From: JAZOTK01 sp045534775
Lineage (GTDB): Bacteria > Bacillota > Clostridia > RUG12999
NCBI GenBank assembly: GCA_045534775.1
Contig: JAZSKI010000024.1
Span: 1-52,213, forward strand
Direction of reading: 5' to 3'
Length of the DNA: 52,213 nucleotides
Shown here: in pieces, positions 9,160-17,981 of the stretch
Numbering within the stretch: position 1 is the first letter of the stretch
How the letters are laid out: each line of letters opens with the position of its first letter
Notes under the pieces: model-generated
Seen by the model: only the letters and a program-made list of their open reading frames with translations
Told to the model about the DNA's origin: nothing
Database searches by the model: none
Program-made: the position numbers and the translations under genes

Positions 9160-11782
9160 ACCAAGTATCGCCTCCGTGTACCTCTGCCGTAAGAGGTACT
9201 TTTAATTTAACTGCATTTTCCATATTATCGCGAAGAATTGCCGATACCTCATCAATTTCATCTTTATGAGTCTCTACTATAAGCTCATCGTGAACCTGCA
9301 AAATAAGTCTTGATTTTAAATTTCTCTCTTTGAGAGTCTGCGCTACCTTGACCATAGCAATCTTAATTATATCTGCCGCCGTCCCCTGGACGGGAGTGTT
9401 CATTGCCACTCTCTCCCCAAAGGATCGTTCAAGGAATTTTTGTGATTTTATTTCAGGGATATATCGTCTTCTTCCGAATATGGTCGATACGTAGCCCGTA
9501 GTCTTTGCTTCTTCCACAACATCTTCCAGATATTTTTTTACGCCGCTGTAGGTGGCAAAATAGCTGTCCATATAATTTTTCGCCATTTTGGACGAAATCT
9601 TCAAATCTCCTGCCAGAGCATAGGCGCTCATACCGTAGACTATACCGAAATTTACCGTTTTCGCACTCGCGCGTTGTTCTTTTGTGACCTCATTTTCGGG
9701 AGTGTTAAAGACCTGCGATGCCGTAATGGTATGAATATCCTGTCCGCTTTTAAAAGCGGAAATAAGAGTTTCGTCTTCAGCTATATGTGCCAGTACCCGA
9801 AGCTCTATCTGGGAATAGTCCGCGTCCAGAAGGGTATAATTTTCATCGGTAGCCGTGAACATTTTTCTGATTTCGCGTCCCAGCTCCATTCTGACGGGGA
9901 TATTCTGCAAATTAGGTTCGGTGGAGCTTATTCTGCCCGTTGCCGTCACCGTTTGGTTGAATTTGGAATGAATTTTCCCGTCGGTTTTGTTTATTACCTG
10001 AATTAACCCGTCAACGTAAGTGGATTTCAGCTTAACAAGCAATCTGTAATCCTTGATAAACGATATAATTTCGTGTTTATCCTCTAAGCTGTCCAAAACC
10101 TCAATGCCGGTGGAATAACCTTTTTTATTTTTCTTCCCCGCAGGCAGTCCCAGCTTTTCAAAAAGCACCTCGCCCAGCTGTTTGGAGGAATTTAAGTTAA
10201 ATTCACAGCCTGCCATAGAATATATGCTCTGCATTGTCACGTCTATTGCTGCCGTCAGCTTTTCGCCAAATTCCTTCAGGCTTTTTTCATCAACCTTAAA
10301 TCCGTAATGTTCCATATCAGCCAATACCCTGCAAAGGGGCATTTCAATATCATAAAACAGCTCGTGCTGGTTTCTTTCTTCAATAAGCTTTTTATGAATA
10401 TTATGGAGCATTACTATACCTTCCGTTACCTTATAGCCGTAGTCCGCCAGCTTTCCCTGTTCTATTGCAGAAGGGGAAATCCTGGTTTTTCCTTTCCCGA
10501 ACATTTCTTCCTCCGTGGCAAAGCCGCACAGCTTTCCCACATCATAATCAGATTTTGTCGGTTCGCAGATATATGCCGCAACGGAGGTATCAAAAATCTC
10601 GCCGTTTATCTTAATACCGTACTCACGTAAAAGTCCTGTATCGTCTTTGTAGCTGTGAGTGATTTTTGGTTTTTCGTTTTCAAATATTGCCCTGATATTC
10701 TCAGGTTCATAGTTTCTCAAAAGACCGCCGCCCAAAAGGAAGCAATAATATTTTTTGTCGGTGCGGACAGCTACTGCCGCAACGCCCGTTTCGTCTGTGA
10801 ACATATTATAGGCAACATACTGCGCCGCGGCTATTTCCTCCGCCGCTTTTTCGGGGTCCGCTTCGATTATTTCCTTTTCAAGCTGTGGCAGGGTTTCTTT
10901 TATACTGCCACCTGACGGCGTTATCTTAAGTCTTGCCATTATGGTTTTAAGCTCTAATTTTGTAAGCAGCTCTGCCAGCTTTTCTTCATCCGCTTCTTTT
11001 ACGGCAAAATCTTCAATTTTTTCTTTTATGGGAACATTCCTGTCAATAGTTGCCAGAGTTCTGCTTAAAAAGGCGTTTTCCCTGCCGTTTTTCAGTTTGG
11101 TATGAAGGGAGCCGCCGATTTTGTCGAGGTTTTCATAGACTCCTTCAACAGACCCCCAATCGGAAATCAGCTTGCAAGCGGTTTTTTCGCCCACTCCCGC
11201 AACACCCGGAATATTATCAGAACTGTCGCCCATAAGCCCTTTTATATCGACTATGCAGTCAGGGGTTGAGCCGTATTTTTCTTTTACGGCATCTACATCC
11301 ATAATCTGCGTTTGAGTTGCGCCGTTTTTGGTAGAGGTCAGATACACCGTTGTGTGTTCTCCCACGAGCTGCAGAGAATCTCTGTCTCCCGTTACTGCTA
11401 TACAACTGATTTTATCGTTCTCACAAAGCTGCGACACCGTTCCGATAAGGTCATCTGCCTCATAGCCTTCAAGGCTTATCATAGCTATATTCATTGCGGA
11501 AAGCACCTCTTTCAAAAGAGGTATCTGCTGTGCCAGCTCCTCGGGCATTTTCCTTCTGCCCGCCTTGTACTGCTCATACATTTTATGACGGAAGGTAGGT
11601 GCTTTCAAATCAAATGCCATAACCAGATAATCGGGTTTTAAATCTTCTTTGTATTTCAGCAAAATATTTAAAAATCCGAATATGGCATTGGTATAGATGC
11701 CTTCACGGTTTGAAAGAAGACGCACCCCGTAAAAGGCACGGTTTACTATACTGTTACCGTCAAATATAACTAATCTTTTCAT
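9143..11782 (-). CDS. polA: DNA polymerase I
   Basis: This 879-residue family A polymerase works in replication and repair (Okazaki primer removal and gap filling). The 5' nuclease domain (about 1-290) has 'GYEADDLIGT', 'TGDRDSLQLV' and the helix-hairpin-helix 'GVAGVGEKTA'. The polymerase domain (about 500-879) has 'DADYSQIELRVLAH', the O helix 'RASAKTVNFGIVYGMSAYAL' and 'QVHDELIVE'. The middle 3'-5' exonuclease-like domain lacks the Asp-x-Glu pair (it reads 'YNMFTDETG') and the other carboxylates in the expected places, so proofreading is probably absent, as in several Firmicutes Pol I enzymes. ATG at 11782 follows AAGGAG. Confidence 0.97.
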   Translation of the reverse strand: MKRLVIFDGNSIVNRAFYGVRLLSNREGIYTNAIFGFLNILLKYKEDLKPDYLVMAFDLKAPTFRHKMYEQYKAGRRKMPEELAQQIPLLKEVLSAMNIAMISLEGYEADDLIGTVSQLCENDKISCIAVTGDRDSLQLVGEHTTVYLTSTKNGATQTQIMDVDAVKEKYGSTPDCIVDIKGLMGDSSDNIPGVAGVGEKTACKLISDWGSVEGVYENLDKIGGSLHTKLKNGRENAFLSRTLATIDRNVPIKEKIEDFAVKEADEEKLAELLTKLELKTIMARLKITPSGGSIKETLPQLEKEIIEADPEKAAEEIAAAQYVAYNMFTDETGVAAVAVRTDKKYYCFLLGGGLLRNYEPENIRAIFENEKPKITHSYKDDTGLLREYGIKINGEIFDTSVAAYICEPTKSDYDVGKLCGFATEEEMFGKGKTRISPSAIEQGKLADYGYKVTEGIVMLHNIHKKLIEERNQHELFYDIEMPLCRVLADMEHYGFKVDEKSLKEFGEKLTAAIDVTMQSIYSMAGCEFNLNSSKQLGEVLFEKLGLPAGKKNKKGYSTGIEVLDSLEDKHEIISFIKDYRLLVKLKSTYVDGLIQVINKTDGKIHSKFNQTVTATGRISSTEPNLQNIPVRMELGREIRKMFTATDENYTLLDADYSQIELRVLAHIAEDETLISAFKSGQDIHTITASQVFNTPENEVTKEQRASAKTVNFGIVYGMSAYALAGDLKISSKMAKNYMDSYFATYSGVKKYLEDVVEEAKTTGYVSTIFGRRRYIPEIKSQKFLERSFGERVAMNTPVQGTAADIIKIAMVKVAQTLKERNLKSRLILQVHDELIVETHKDEIDEVSAILRDNMENAVKLKVPLTAEVHGGDTWYAAKG

Positions 11783-11791
11783 ACTGACTCC

Positions 11792-12466
11792 TTATTTTGT
11801 TACAGCCGCAAGTATATCCCCGTGGATTTCTTCTATAGGACGAGGATTGCCGTCTTTACTGCAATTTATTCTTATCCAACCGAATTTTTCAGTCATTTTT
11901 ATTGCTGTATTATAGGTGTTTCGCAAATATTCCAAATCCCGTTCGTGAATATCGGGCGTATTTGTACCGTCCGCCTTATTGCTTGCTCTTGCCAGCATCA
12001 GACGTGCCGCCACATCTGACGGCATATCGAGAAAAATTACCAAATCCGGGCGTGGTAGCTGTAATAAATTATATTCATAGTCTTCTACCCACTCAAGGTA
12101 TTTTTTAAGCTCGGTTTCATCTTTGATTTTACACGCCTGATGGATTATATTTGAAGTGGTATACCTGTCGGCAACTATAGTTGTACCCGACAGATAGTCT
12201 TCCTCAAATTCTTTTTTGTAGGTAGCAAACCTGTCTACTGCGTAAAAGGATGATGCCGCATAAGGATTTACGTCCTGTGCAGCTTTGCCGAACTGTCCCT
12301 CAAGGTACATTTTAATGAGTGCCGCAGAATCGCTTTTATAATTGGGAAATTCCACGTGTTTTACCGCATTTTTCCTGTTTTTTAAGGCTTGCACCAACAG
12401 CTTGCTTTGAGTTTCCTTACCGCTGGAGTCTAACCCTTCAATTACTATAAGCCTACCTTTTGCCAT
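11792..12466 (-). CDS. tmk: Thymidylate kinase (dTMP kinase)
   Basis: Tmk converts dTMP to dTDP with ATP. The start at 12466 (MAKGRLIVIEG) has AGAGGGGG just upstream; the longer in-frame reading to 12568 would overlap thyX by over 100 bases and lacks family similarity. The 224-residue protein has a P-loop GLDSSGKE (residues 11-18), a DR-x motif in 'IVADRYTTSN' and 'PDLVIFLDMPSDVAARLM'. The residue after the P-loop Lys is Glu, where Ser or Thr is usual, although the next Thr is kept. Its start overlaps the thyX stop by 14 bases, so the enzymes for two successive steps are translated from one message. Confidence 0.9.
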   Translation of the reverse strand: MAKGRLIVIEGLDSSGKETQSKLLVQALKNRKNAVKHVEFPNYKSDSAALIKMYLEGQFGKAAQDVNPYAASSFYAVDRFATYKKEFEEDYLSGTTIVADRYTTSNIIHQACKIKDETELKKYLEWVEDYEYNLLQLPRPDLVIFLDMPSDVAARLMLARASNKADGTNTPDIHERDLEYLRNTYNTAIKMTEKFGWIRINCSKDGNPRPIEEIHGDILAAVTK

Positions 12467-13187
12467 ATTTCCCCCTCTTTTCGAGCATTTTCCCGCAGGA
12501 CATTTTCCCTTCGGGACAAGCTCCCGAAACGCAAGGCGGTCCTGCGTGCCTGAACAGCGTAGGTGCAACGTCCTTTACCAGTTTCAGCATTTTATCGGCA
12601 CATTCTCTTATCTCCCACTGGGCTCTTTCACAGCAACGGTGACGGAAGAAATTTATAAGACTTCTGGCGTTCATAGTCACTACCATCTTTGTTTCGCAGG
12701 CGTTGGGAAGTACATATCTTGCATCCTCTATTGCCTTCTTTTCCGCCTTTTTTTCGTCCATACCTTCATTTACGTATCTTGTTTTTAAAATATCAGCCAG
12801 CTTGTTATAATTTTCCACATCATTTTCCATAGCCGCTTCAAAGATTTTCCTTGTTTCCTCATCTGCCGCTATTTCAGGAGGCATAATATATTCAAACTTA
12901 TTTTCTGTTACATAACGCTGGGATTTAACGCTGTAGGATGCCATTCTGTGTCTTGTGAACTGTGCCAGAAGGCTTCTGCTTATCCCTTCAATGGCGAAGG
13001 TGAAGGTAACGTGCTCAACAGGACTTTCGTGACCTATATCCATCAGCATATTTAAAAAATTATCGGTTTTCTCCTGAGTTAAATTATCCATAATTTCACA
13101 AGCGTTGCTGTGGGAATAGCAAAGCTTTGCCGCCGCCGCCACAATTTTTTCAGGGTCGGGCGAATGTGCTATTAACCATACCTGCAT
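12453..13187 (-). CDS. thyX: Flavin-dependent thymidylate synthase ThyX
   Basis: ThyX makes dTMP from dUMP using methylene-tetrahydrofolate, FAD and NAD(P)H. The family signature RHR-x7-S is seen as RHRMASYSVKS (about residues 78-88), and 'SLINFFRHRCCERAQWEI' is also typical. The 244 residues fit. The Cys-rich tail, 'GPPCVSGACPEGKMSCGKM', is characteristic of a Clostridia subgroup. ATG at 13187 follows AGGAGGG. It starts 1 base after the wecG-type gene stop. No ThyA is seen in this window. Confidence 0.96.
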   Translation of the reverse strand: MQVWLIAHSPDPEKIVAAAAKLCYSHSNACEIMDNLTQEKTDNFLNMLMDIGHESPVEHVTFTFAIEGISRSLLAQFTRHRMASYSVKSQRYVTENKFEYIMPPEIAADEETRKIFEAAMENDVENYNKLADILKTRYVNEGMDEKKAEKKAIEDARYVLPNACETKMVVTMNARSLINFFRHRCCERAQWEIRECADKMLKLVKDVAPTLFRHAGPPCVSGACPEGKMSCGKMLEKRGKYGKR

Positions 13188-13188
13188 T

Positions 13189-13941
13189 TTAAATTCCCTC
13201 CTTTTGTTTTTTACCGAAAAGCTTGACGCCTGTAACCGTCAGCATAAATTCAGGTAATGCCAGCATTCTGAAAAATCTTTTCGGTTCTTTTATAAGTCTG
13301 TATAACCATTCAATTCCTAATTTTATATAAATATCGGGCGCACGTTTCACGTTACCTGCATATACGTCAAGACAGCCGCCAAGTCCAATAGCAACCTTAA
13401 CGCCAAGCTCGCCGCAGTTTTCAATTATCCATTTTTCCTGTTTGGGCGAACCGAGACAAACAAAAAGTATATCAGGAGCTTTTTCTTTTATATCCGATTT
13501 CAGGATTTCTTCTTCAGCGACATCGAAATAGCCGTCGTGAGTGCCGACTACCTTAAGACCCTTGTATTTTTCTTCCATTTTCATTTTAGCAGTCTCGGCA
13601 ACGCCGGGTGCCGCTCCGAAGAAATACAGGCTGTAACCCCTTTCAGCCGCCTGCTTCATAAGCTCCAGGGATATATCATAGCCTGCCGCGCGGCTTTTTA
13701 TGGGATTTCCCAGAATTTTCGAAGCATAAACCACGCCGATACCGTCAGCCGTGAGAATATCCGCTTTCTTTAAAAGAGCCGCAAAATTCGGGTCCTTATA
13801 TGCCGACATGACAATCTCCGAATTGGGAGTAAAAACGCTGTGAAACCCGCCTTCTTCTATCATTTTCACAATTTCCGCCGTTACCTCTTCAATATTCAGC
13901 TTGCTTATTTCAACGCCTAAAATATTTACTTTTTCACTCAT
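13189..13941 (-). CDS. WecG/TagA/CpsF-family glycosyltransferase
   Basis: The family (GT26) transfers a sugar such as N-acetylmannosamine to an undecaprenyl-PP-GlcNAc lipid, early in wall teichoic acid or related polymer synthesis. Visible motifs are 'FTPNSEIVMSA', 'LTADGIGVVYASK', 'FFGAAPGVAE' and 'LFVCLGSPKQEKWI'. At 250 residues from the ATG at 13941 it fits TagA. That start follows GGAAGGAG and GGAGG; ATGs further upstream lack family similarity. No membrane segment is obvious, although the C-terminus ('RFFRMLALPEFM') is basic and hydrophobic, as in TagA where it binds the membrane. The wecA and wecB genes at 35-37 kb probably make its lipid acceptor and UDP-ManNAc donor. Confidence 0.92.
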   Translation of the reverse strand: MSEKVNILGVEISKLNIEEVTAEIVKMIEEGGFHSVFTPNSEIVMSAYKDPNFAALLKKADILTADGIGVVYASKILGNPIKSRAAGYDISLELMKQAAERGYSLYFFGAAPGVAETAKMKMEEKYKGLKVVGTHDGYFDVAEEEILKSDIKEKAPDILFVCLGSPKQEKWIIENCGELGVKVAIGLGGCLDVYAGNVKRAPDIYIKLGIEWLYRLIKEPKRFFRMLALPEFMLTVTGVKLFGKKQKEGI

Positions 13942-13979
13942 ATCCTCCGATGCTCCTTCCCATTTTACCATATTATTAT

Positions 13980-14008
13980 ATTTTATCATATTTTTCAAAA
14001 AATTGCAA
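13980..14008 (-). promoter_or_regulatory. Sigma-A promoter for the wecG-thyX-tmk-polA operon
   Basis: On the minus strand, TTGCAA (14008-14003) and TAAAAT (13985-13980) are 17 bases apart. The start codon is about 38 bases downstream. The stretch is very A/T-rich, so chance matches are possible. Confidence 0.6.
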
Positions 14009-14086
14009 CCTTTTTATAACAAAATATTTTTTTATCAAAACATATTAGTCCTTTCGGCGAATATATTATATCAGGAGGCGAAAAAA

Positions 14087-14572
14087 ATGTATATTTTACC
14101 TTATAACCGAATTGCCGCCGTAGCCTACGCCTTAAAATGGGCGAATGCACGCAATCCCAAATATTACGCCTTTGATAAAATCGGAGGTGACTGCACAAAT
14201 TTTGTATCTCAATGTGTCTACGCAGGTAGCGGTGTGATGAATTATACACCTACCTTCGGCTGGTATTACATAAGCGCCAATGACCGTGCTCCCGCCTGGA
14301 CTTCTGTTGATTTTTTCTATGATTTTATGACAGGTAATATGAATGTGGGACCTTTTGCATCGGTGACGGACAGTGAAAATGCGGTTCTCGGAGACGTAGT
14401 CCAGCTGGGTAATTCTCTCGGAGAATTTTATCATTCGCTTATAATCACAAGAAAACGCGGTCCCCGCATTTACGTTACCGCCCACAGCCGTGATGTTCTT
14501 GATGAGCCTCTTTCCCGTTACAACTACGATAAAATACGTTTTCTGCATATTGAAGGTGTGCGGCATATTTAA
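14087..14572 (+). CDS. Putative amidase-domain protein (Amidase_6 type)
   Basis: The 161-residue protein matches the NlpC/P60-like amidase-6 fold. A Cys in 'GGDCTNFVSQCVYAG' is the likely nucleophile and a His in 'FYHSLIITRK' or 'VTAHSRD' the partner. These proteins occur widely in spore-forming Firmicutes and may cut cell-wall or peptide amide bonds; substrate and timing are unknown. There is no signal peptide, which is unusual for a wall hydrolase. The start at 14087 has AGGAGG 8 bases upstream (14073-14078); the frame is open further upstream, but that part shows no domain. It is a single gene divergent from the wecG-type gene. Confidence 0.78.
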   Translation: MYILPYNRIAAVAYALKWANARNPKYYAFDKIGGDCTNFVSQCVYAGSGVMNYTPTFGWYYISANDRAPAWTSVDFFYDFMTGNMNVGPFASVTDSENAVLGDVVQLGNSLGEFYHSLIITRKRGPRIYVTAHSRDVLDEPLSRYNYDKIRFLHIEGVRHI

Positions 14573-14576
14573 AAAA

Positions 14577-14608
14577 TGCGGTGCGGATTTTTATTAATCC
14601 GCACCGCA
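14577..14608. terminator. Bidirectional terminator between convergent genes
   Basis: A perfect 13-bp stem (TGCGGTGCGGATT pairing with AATCCGCACCGCA) with a 6-base loop is flanked by GTTTTATT on the plus strand and TTTTTTAAAT on the minus strand. It sits between the convergent amidase-like and SLH genes and can serve both. Confidence 0.88.
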
Positions 14609-14614
14609 GTTTTA

Positions 14615-16390
14615 TTAATCTAAAATTATAAGTAAGGTGGCTTCAATGCTACCCGGTACTTTTTTACCAAAGGCCGTTACTGTTACTCCTTCTTTTACAT
14701 CACGGATTGACAGGGCTTTACCCTGTTTATCCTGTACCTTTGCATTGCTTGTGAATATGATTTCATTAACACCTGTAAGTCTTACATAACCGAGAGATGT
14801 GTTTACATACTCTACCACTCCCGTAGTAGTCGCACTTTCCTCAACTGCCGTCAGGTTAATTTTTGTTACGGTTTCACCTTCAACGGTGAGAGACACGCCG
14901 TCACCTAATCTTAAATCATAGATTTCAGCCGTTTCGTTGTTACGTACAATTTCAACCGTTCTGAGAACAGCATATCTCGTATCAACGCCATCTGCTCTTA
15001 CCACGATAGACGGTGTATTGGAAATGGTTATCTCCTGGAGAATTCCCGTTTTGCTTGTAGTTTTGCTTGTAGCTGCTATATCGGTAATTACACCGTACTC
15101 CAAAGTAAGAGTAACGCTGTCGCCTACCATAATATCTTCAAGAGTTGCCGCTTTGTTATTCTTTCTCACATCAGGAGAGGTAGTAACCGTGTATTCTATG
15201 ATTTCATCCGAAATCTCAACAGAAAGCATATATTCAGGTTCAATGGCAATATCTGTTATTTTACCTTTAACCTCTGTGGTTTTTTGTTCAGCCTTAATAA
15301 ACGTCGCTTTGCCGTCAACTATATCAACCTTCACAAAGTCTTCCTTCTTAAGCTCGGTTACCGTTATGTTTTTATCATTCTTTATTATTGCAACATTTGA
15401 GTTCAAAGCATAAGTTGAGGTTATTGAGGTTATGGGGTCCTTTACCTTAATAACAGTACCGTTTTCCAATTTATCATAGCCCATATATATACCTTCTGTT
15501 GTATCCTCAAAGGTAGGTGAAATAAATTCAACAAAGGCTATGCTGTCGCCGCTGTAGGTAACTCTGATTTTACTGCCTGCAGGAATTTCACCCATAGTCG
15601 CTACAGCACCGTCAAGTCTTACGGGAACGGTTTTACGTACAGTAAGATTTTCGCTTGTGCCTTCCTCATCAATCATAATCAGGCTGTAGTTATCTGCATC
15701 ATAAGAAGTGTAGCTACCCGACAAATAACTGAAATCACGGTTACCCATCACACGGTAAAGCAGGGTTGCCATCTGCGCACGTGTAACATCGCCCATTGGT
15801 ACAAACATATTCTCGCCCATACCGTTCATAATTTCGTTTGCAGAAACATAATCAACATATCCCTTTGCAATTCCGGGAATTGCCTCAATATCATCAAAGG
15901 TCATATCAAATTTTTCTTTTTTGCTTGCTTCCTCATCTGCTCCCATAAGCTTTGTGAGAAGCACAGCCGCTTCATATCTTTTAAGGGCGAAGGATGCAAC
16001 AGAATCTGCCACATAGGTTGATATATCATTCTCGGAAATTATGCCTCTGTATAAAAGATAAGCTATCTCATCCTTGTAGGGGGTTTCGTAGTTTTCAAGC
16101 TTTTCGCCGTATTTAATTTTTGCCAGCTCTTTATATTCCTCTGAGGATTCATCATTAAAACCGCAAATTCTTGACATAAGAACCAGGGCTTCCTGTCTGG
16201 AAACAGCCTTGTCAGGCTTAAAGGTACCATCCTCATAGCCCTTTATAATTTCCTGTGCGGACATTTCCTCCACAGCCGTTTTAGCCCACTCGTAATTGTC
16301 TCCTTCCATATCGCTGAAAGCATATCCGCTTATCGCCGAGGTACACATCAAAGCAGCCAGAGCCAAACTGCAAATTCTTTTTTTCATCAT
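14615..16390 (-). CDS. SLH-domain surface protein
   Basis: This is a 591-residue exported protein. A signal peptide (about 1-24) is followed by three SLH repeats: 'YEDGTFKPDKAVSRQEAL' is in the first, a divergent second spans about 100-150, and 'NMFVPMGDVTRAQMATLLY' is in the third. SLH triplets bind pyruvylated wall polymers. About 230-590 holds repeated beta-rich segments with alternating 'KGKITDI', 'VGDSVTLTLEYG' and 'LGDGVSLTVEG' units, probably an array of small beta domains. The ATG at 16390 follows GGAAAGG; the GTG at 16396 is less well placed. It ends at the shared terminator. Confidence 0.85.
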   Translation of the reverse strand: MMKKRICSLALAALMCTSAISGYAFSDMEGDNYEWAKTAVEEMSAQEIIKGYEDGTFKPDKAVSRQEALVLMSRICGFNDESSEEYKELAKIKYGEKLENYETPYKDEIAYLLYRGIISENDISTYVADSVASFALKRYEAAVLLTKLMGADEEASKKEKFDMTFDDIEAIPGIAKGYVDYVSANEIMNGMGENMFVPMGDVTRAQMATLLYRVMGNRDFSYLSGSYTSYDADNYSLIMIDEEGTSENLTVRKTVPVRLDGAVATMGEIPAGSKIRVTYSGDSIAFVEFISPTFEDTTEGIYMGYDKLENGTVIKVKDPITSITSTYALNSNVAIIKNDKNITVTELKKEDFVKVDIVDGKATFIKAEQKTTEVKGKITDIAIEPEYMLSVEISDEIIEYTVTTSPDVRKNNKAATLEDIMVGDSVTLTLEYGVITDIAATSKTTSKTGILQEITISNTPSIVVRADGVDTRYAVLRTVEIVRNNETAEIYDLRLGDGVSLTVEGETVTKINLTAVEESATTTGVVEYVNTSLGYVRLTGVNEIIFTSNAKVQDKQGKALSIRDVKEGVTVTAFGKKVPGSIEATLLIILD

Positions 16391-16432
16391 AATCACATAC
16401 CTTTCCGTTAGTATAAATATTTCTATAATACA

Positions 16433-16461
16433 ATAATACCATACTTTTTCAAAAATTGCAA
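16433..16461 (-). promoter_or_regulatory. Sigma-A promoter for the SLH gene
   Basis: On the minus strand, TTGCAA (16461-16456) and TATTAT (16438-16433) are spaced by 17 bases. A second overlapping option, TTGAAA with TATTAT at 16430-16425, has a 16-base spacer. Either would give a leader of about 30 bases. Confidence 0.55.
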
Positions 16462-16670
16462 CATTTTTTTATATAATTTTATTAAATTTTAATGACAAAC
16501 CATGGAAATATTATGTTTGGTTTACATAATGTGATGCTTTTTTATAATAAATAAAGCACGGCACGCAAATGGAAAACTGAGGATGAAAGATGAATTGGCT
16601 GAGGTTCTGAATCTTTGATTCAGGTAACCGAAGCTATGCAAGCGAAGCATAAGCCAAAGCCCGCCAAGCT

Positions 16671-17156
16671 GAATACATCGAAAAATTTGAATTTGCGGTG
16701 CTTTACGGCAGATGTCGCATTGGTAAAACTGCACTTATAAATGAGTTTATCAAGGATAAAAAACCATTTGTTTTATGGGTGTTGAAGGTAATGCAAGGCA
16801 AAGCCCTGAGGATTTTTCAAAAAGCATTACGGAAATGACCGGCAGACTTGATGAAGATATGTTATTTCCGTCTTTTCAGGCTACTCTTGAATATGTTTCA
16901 GGCTGTCAGAGAACGAGAGAATTATACTTGCCATTGACGAGTACCCCTATGTTGGCTGTGCATCAAAGAGCCTTGCTTCTGTTTGACAAACGAAAAGGTT
17001 AATTTTGGCATTTCAGAAACGCTTGTAAAACGCAGTAACCTATTCTCATATAAAACAACGCATTACTGCCTGTTTGCAAAACCGGCTTCACAAAAGGCTG
17101 TATTGACAAATCAGCTGAGATGGTAATGTGAGTTTGGCAGGGTATGAGGATATGAT
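16671..17156 (+). pseudogene. Relic of a DUF234-type AAA ATPase
   Basis: Pieces of one protein family can be read in more than one frame. At 16671 EKFEFAVLYGRCRIGKTALI contains a P-loop (GRCRIGKT, 16707-16730). After a frame change near 16765 the text continues 'FMGVEGNARQSPEDFSKSI'. Past further shifts, 'ASKSLASV' ends in a stop at about 16981, and near 17035-17156 'HYCLFAKTGFTKGCIDK' and 'GYEDM' match the C-terminus of the same family. The family is normally about 450 residues; under 500 bases remain, so the middle is deleted. Intact members are predicted ATPases with a nuclease-like C-terminal domain and unknown function. The stretch 16462-16670 before it holds small hairpins but no gene I can support. 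Confidence 0.7.
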
Positions 17157-17209
17157 ATAGCAAGGCCGCACCTCTTCTTGCACTTTCAAAAACACTTGAG
17201 CGAGGCGTT

Positions 17210-17245
17210 AAAAGGGTGAATTTCCGCAGGAAAATCCACCCTTTT
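17210..17245 (-). terminator. Terminator at the end of the typA-to-TPM unit
   Basis: AAAAGGGTG and CACCCTTTT form a 9-bp stem, with inner TTTCC/GGAAA pairing. On the minus strand CCCTTTT is followed by AAC, so the T-run lies in the stem itself. It starts 13 bases after the TPM gene stop. Confidence 0.7.
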
Positions 17246-17257
17246 ATTTCACATTCA

Positions 17258-17977
17258 TCAAAACCCTCTTGATGCGCCTCCGCCGCCGCTTCTGCCGCCT
17301 CCGCCGGAGAATCCTCCGCCGGAAAAACCACCGCCGCCGCTTCTGCCGCCGAAGCCACCGAAGCCGCCGTAGTAACCGCCGCGGTATCCGCCGTAGCCAC
17401 CTCTTCCTTTTTTGTTGGTATTTAATATAATTATGAGTATGATAAATATTATCACAACAATCATATCGCCCATACCGTCATCGGTTTCTTCCCCGGCGTA
17501 CGCTTCCGGGTTTCCTATAGCTTCTAAAATACCCTTATAGAGATTTAAAATGCCCTCGTCAAAATTATTGGCTCTCAGACTTTCCATAGCTTCCGCATCA
17601 ATAATTCTGCCGACCTTGGCATCGTTTAAAATTCCTTCCAGCCCATAGCCTACCTCTACACGCACCTGTCTGTCACCTGTTGAAAGAACAATCAAAACAC
17701 CGTTATCCTCTTTTTCACTGCCTATGCCCCAGCTACTGAACATATTATAGGCATACATTTCAATATCCATACCTTCGAGGCTTTCGACGACAGCGACTAC
17801 TATCTGAGTGCCGTTTCCCTTATCATATTCAGCACTTTTGCTGTTGATATAACTTTCCGTTCCGGGAGAAAGCACCCCTGCGAAATCATTGGCATAGCTT
17901 CCCGTATGCTCAGGAATTGCCGATACTGAAATGGTAAGACAAAAGACTGCAATCACAAAACATATCAGCTTTTTCAT
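17258..17977 (-). CDS. TPM-domain membrane protein with glycine-rich tail (YgcG type)
   Basis: The 239-residue protein has a signal peptide (about 1-20), a TPM domain ('YANDFAGVLSPGTESYI', 'GTQIVVAVVESLEG', 'DNGVLIVLSTGDRQVRVEVG'), one transmembrane segment near residue 180 and a Gly/Ser/Arg/Phe-rich tail of about 40 residues. TPM domains were linked to phosphatase and photosystem repair activity in plants; the bacterial role is unclear. The start is placed at 17977 because the signal peptide begins there and AGGA precedes it; the earlier TTG would overlap lemA. TPM and LemA proteins are very often paired, as here (4-base gap). Confidence 0.88.
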   Translation of the reverse strand: MKKLICFVIAVFCLTISVSAIPEHTGSYANDFAGVLSPGTESYINSKSAEYDKGNGTQIVVAVVESLEGMDIEMYAYNMFSSWGIGSEKEDNGVLIVLSTGDRQVRVEVGYGLEGILNDAKVGRIIDAEAMESLRANNFDEGILNLYKGILEAIGNPEAYAGEETDDGMGDMIVVIIFIILIIILNTNKKGRGGYGGYRGGYYGGFGGFGGRSGGGGFSGGGFSGGGGRSGGGGASRGF

Positions 17978-17981
17978 TACA

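Noticed and set aside
8630..9205. A long plus-strand frame opposite coaE and the polA end
   Set aside because: It is an antisense shadow: Ser/Arg-rich, no ribosome binding site, and the minus-strand genes are certain.
14040..14075. A sigma-E-like promoter for the amidase-like gene
   Set aside because: The -10 match is weak and its start point would fall inside the ribosome binding site.
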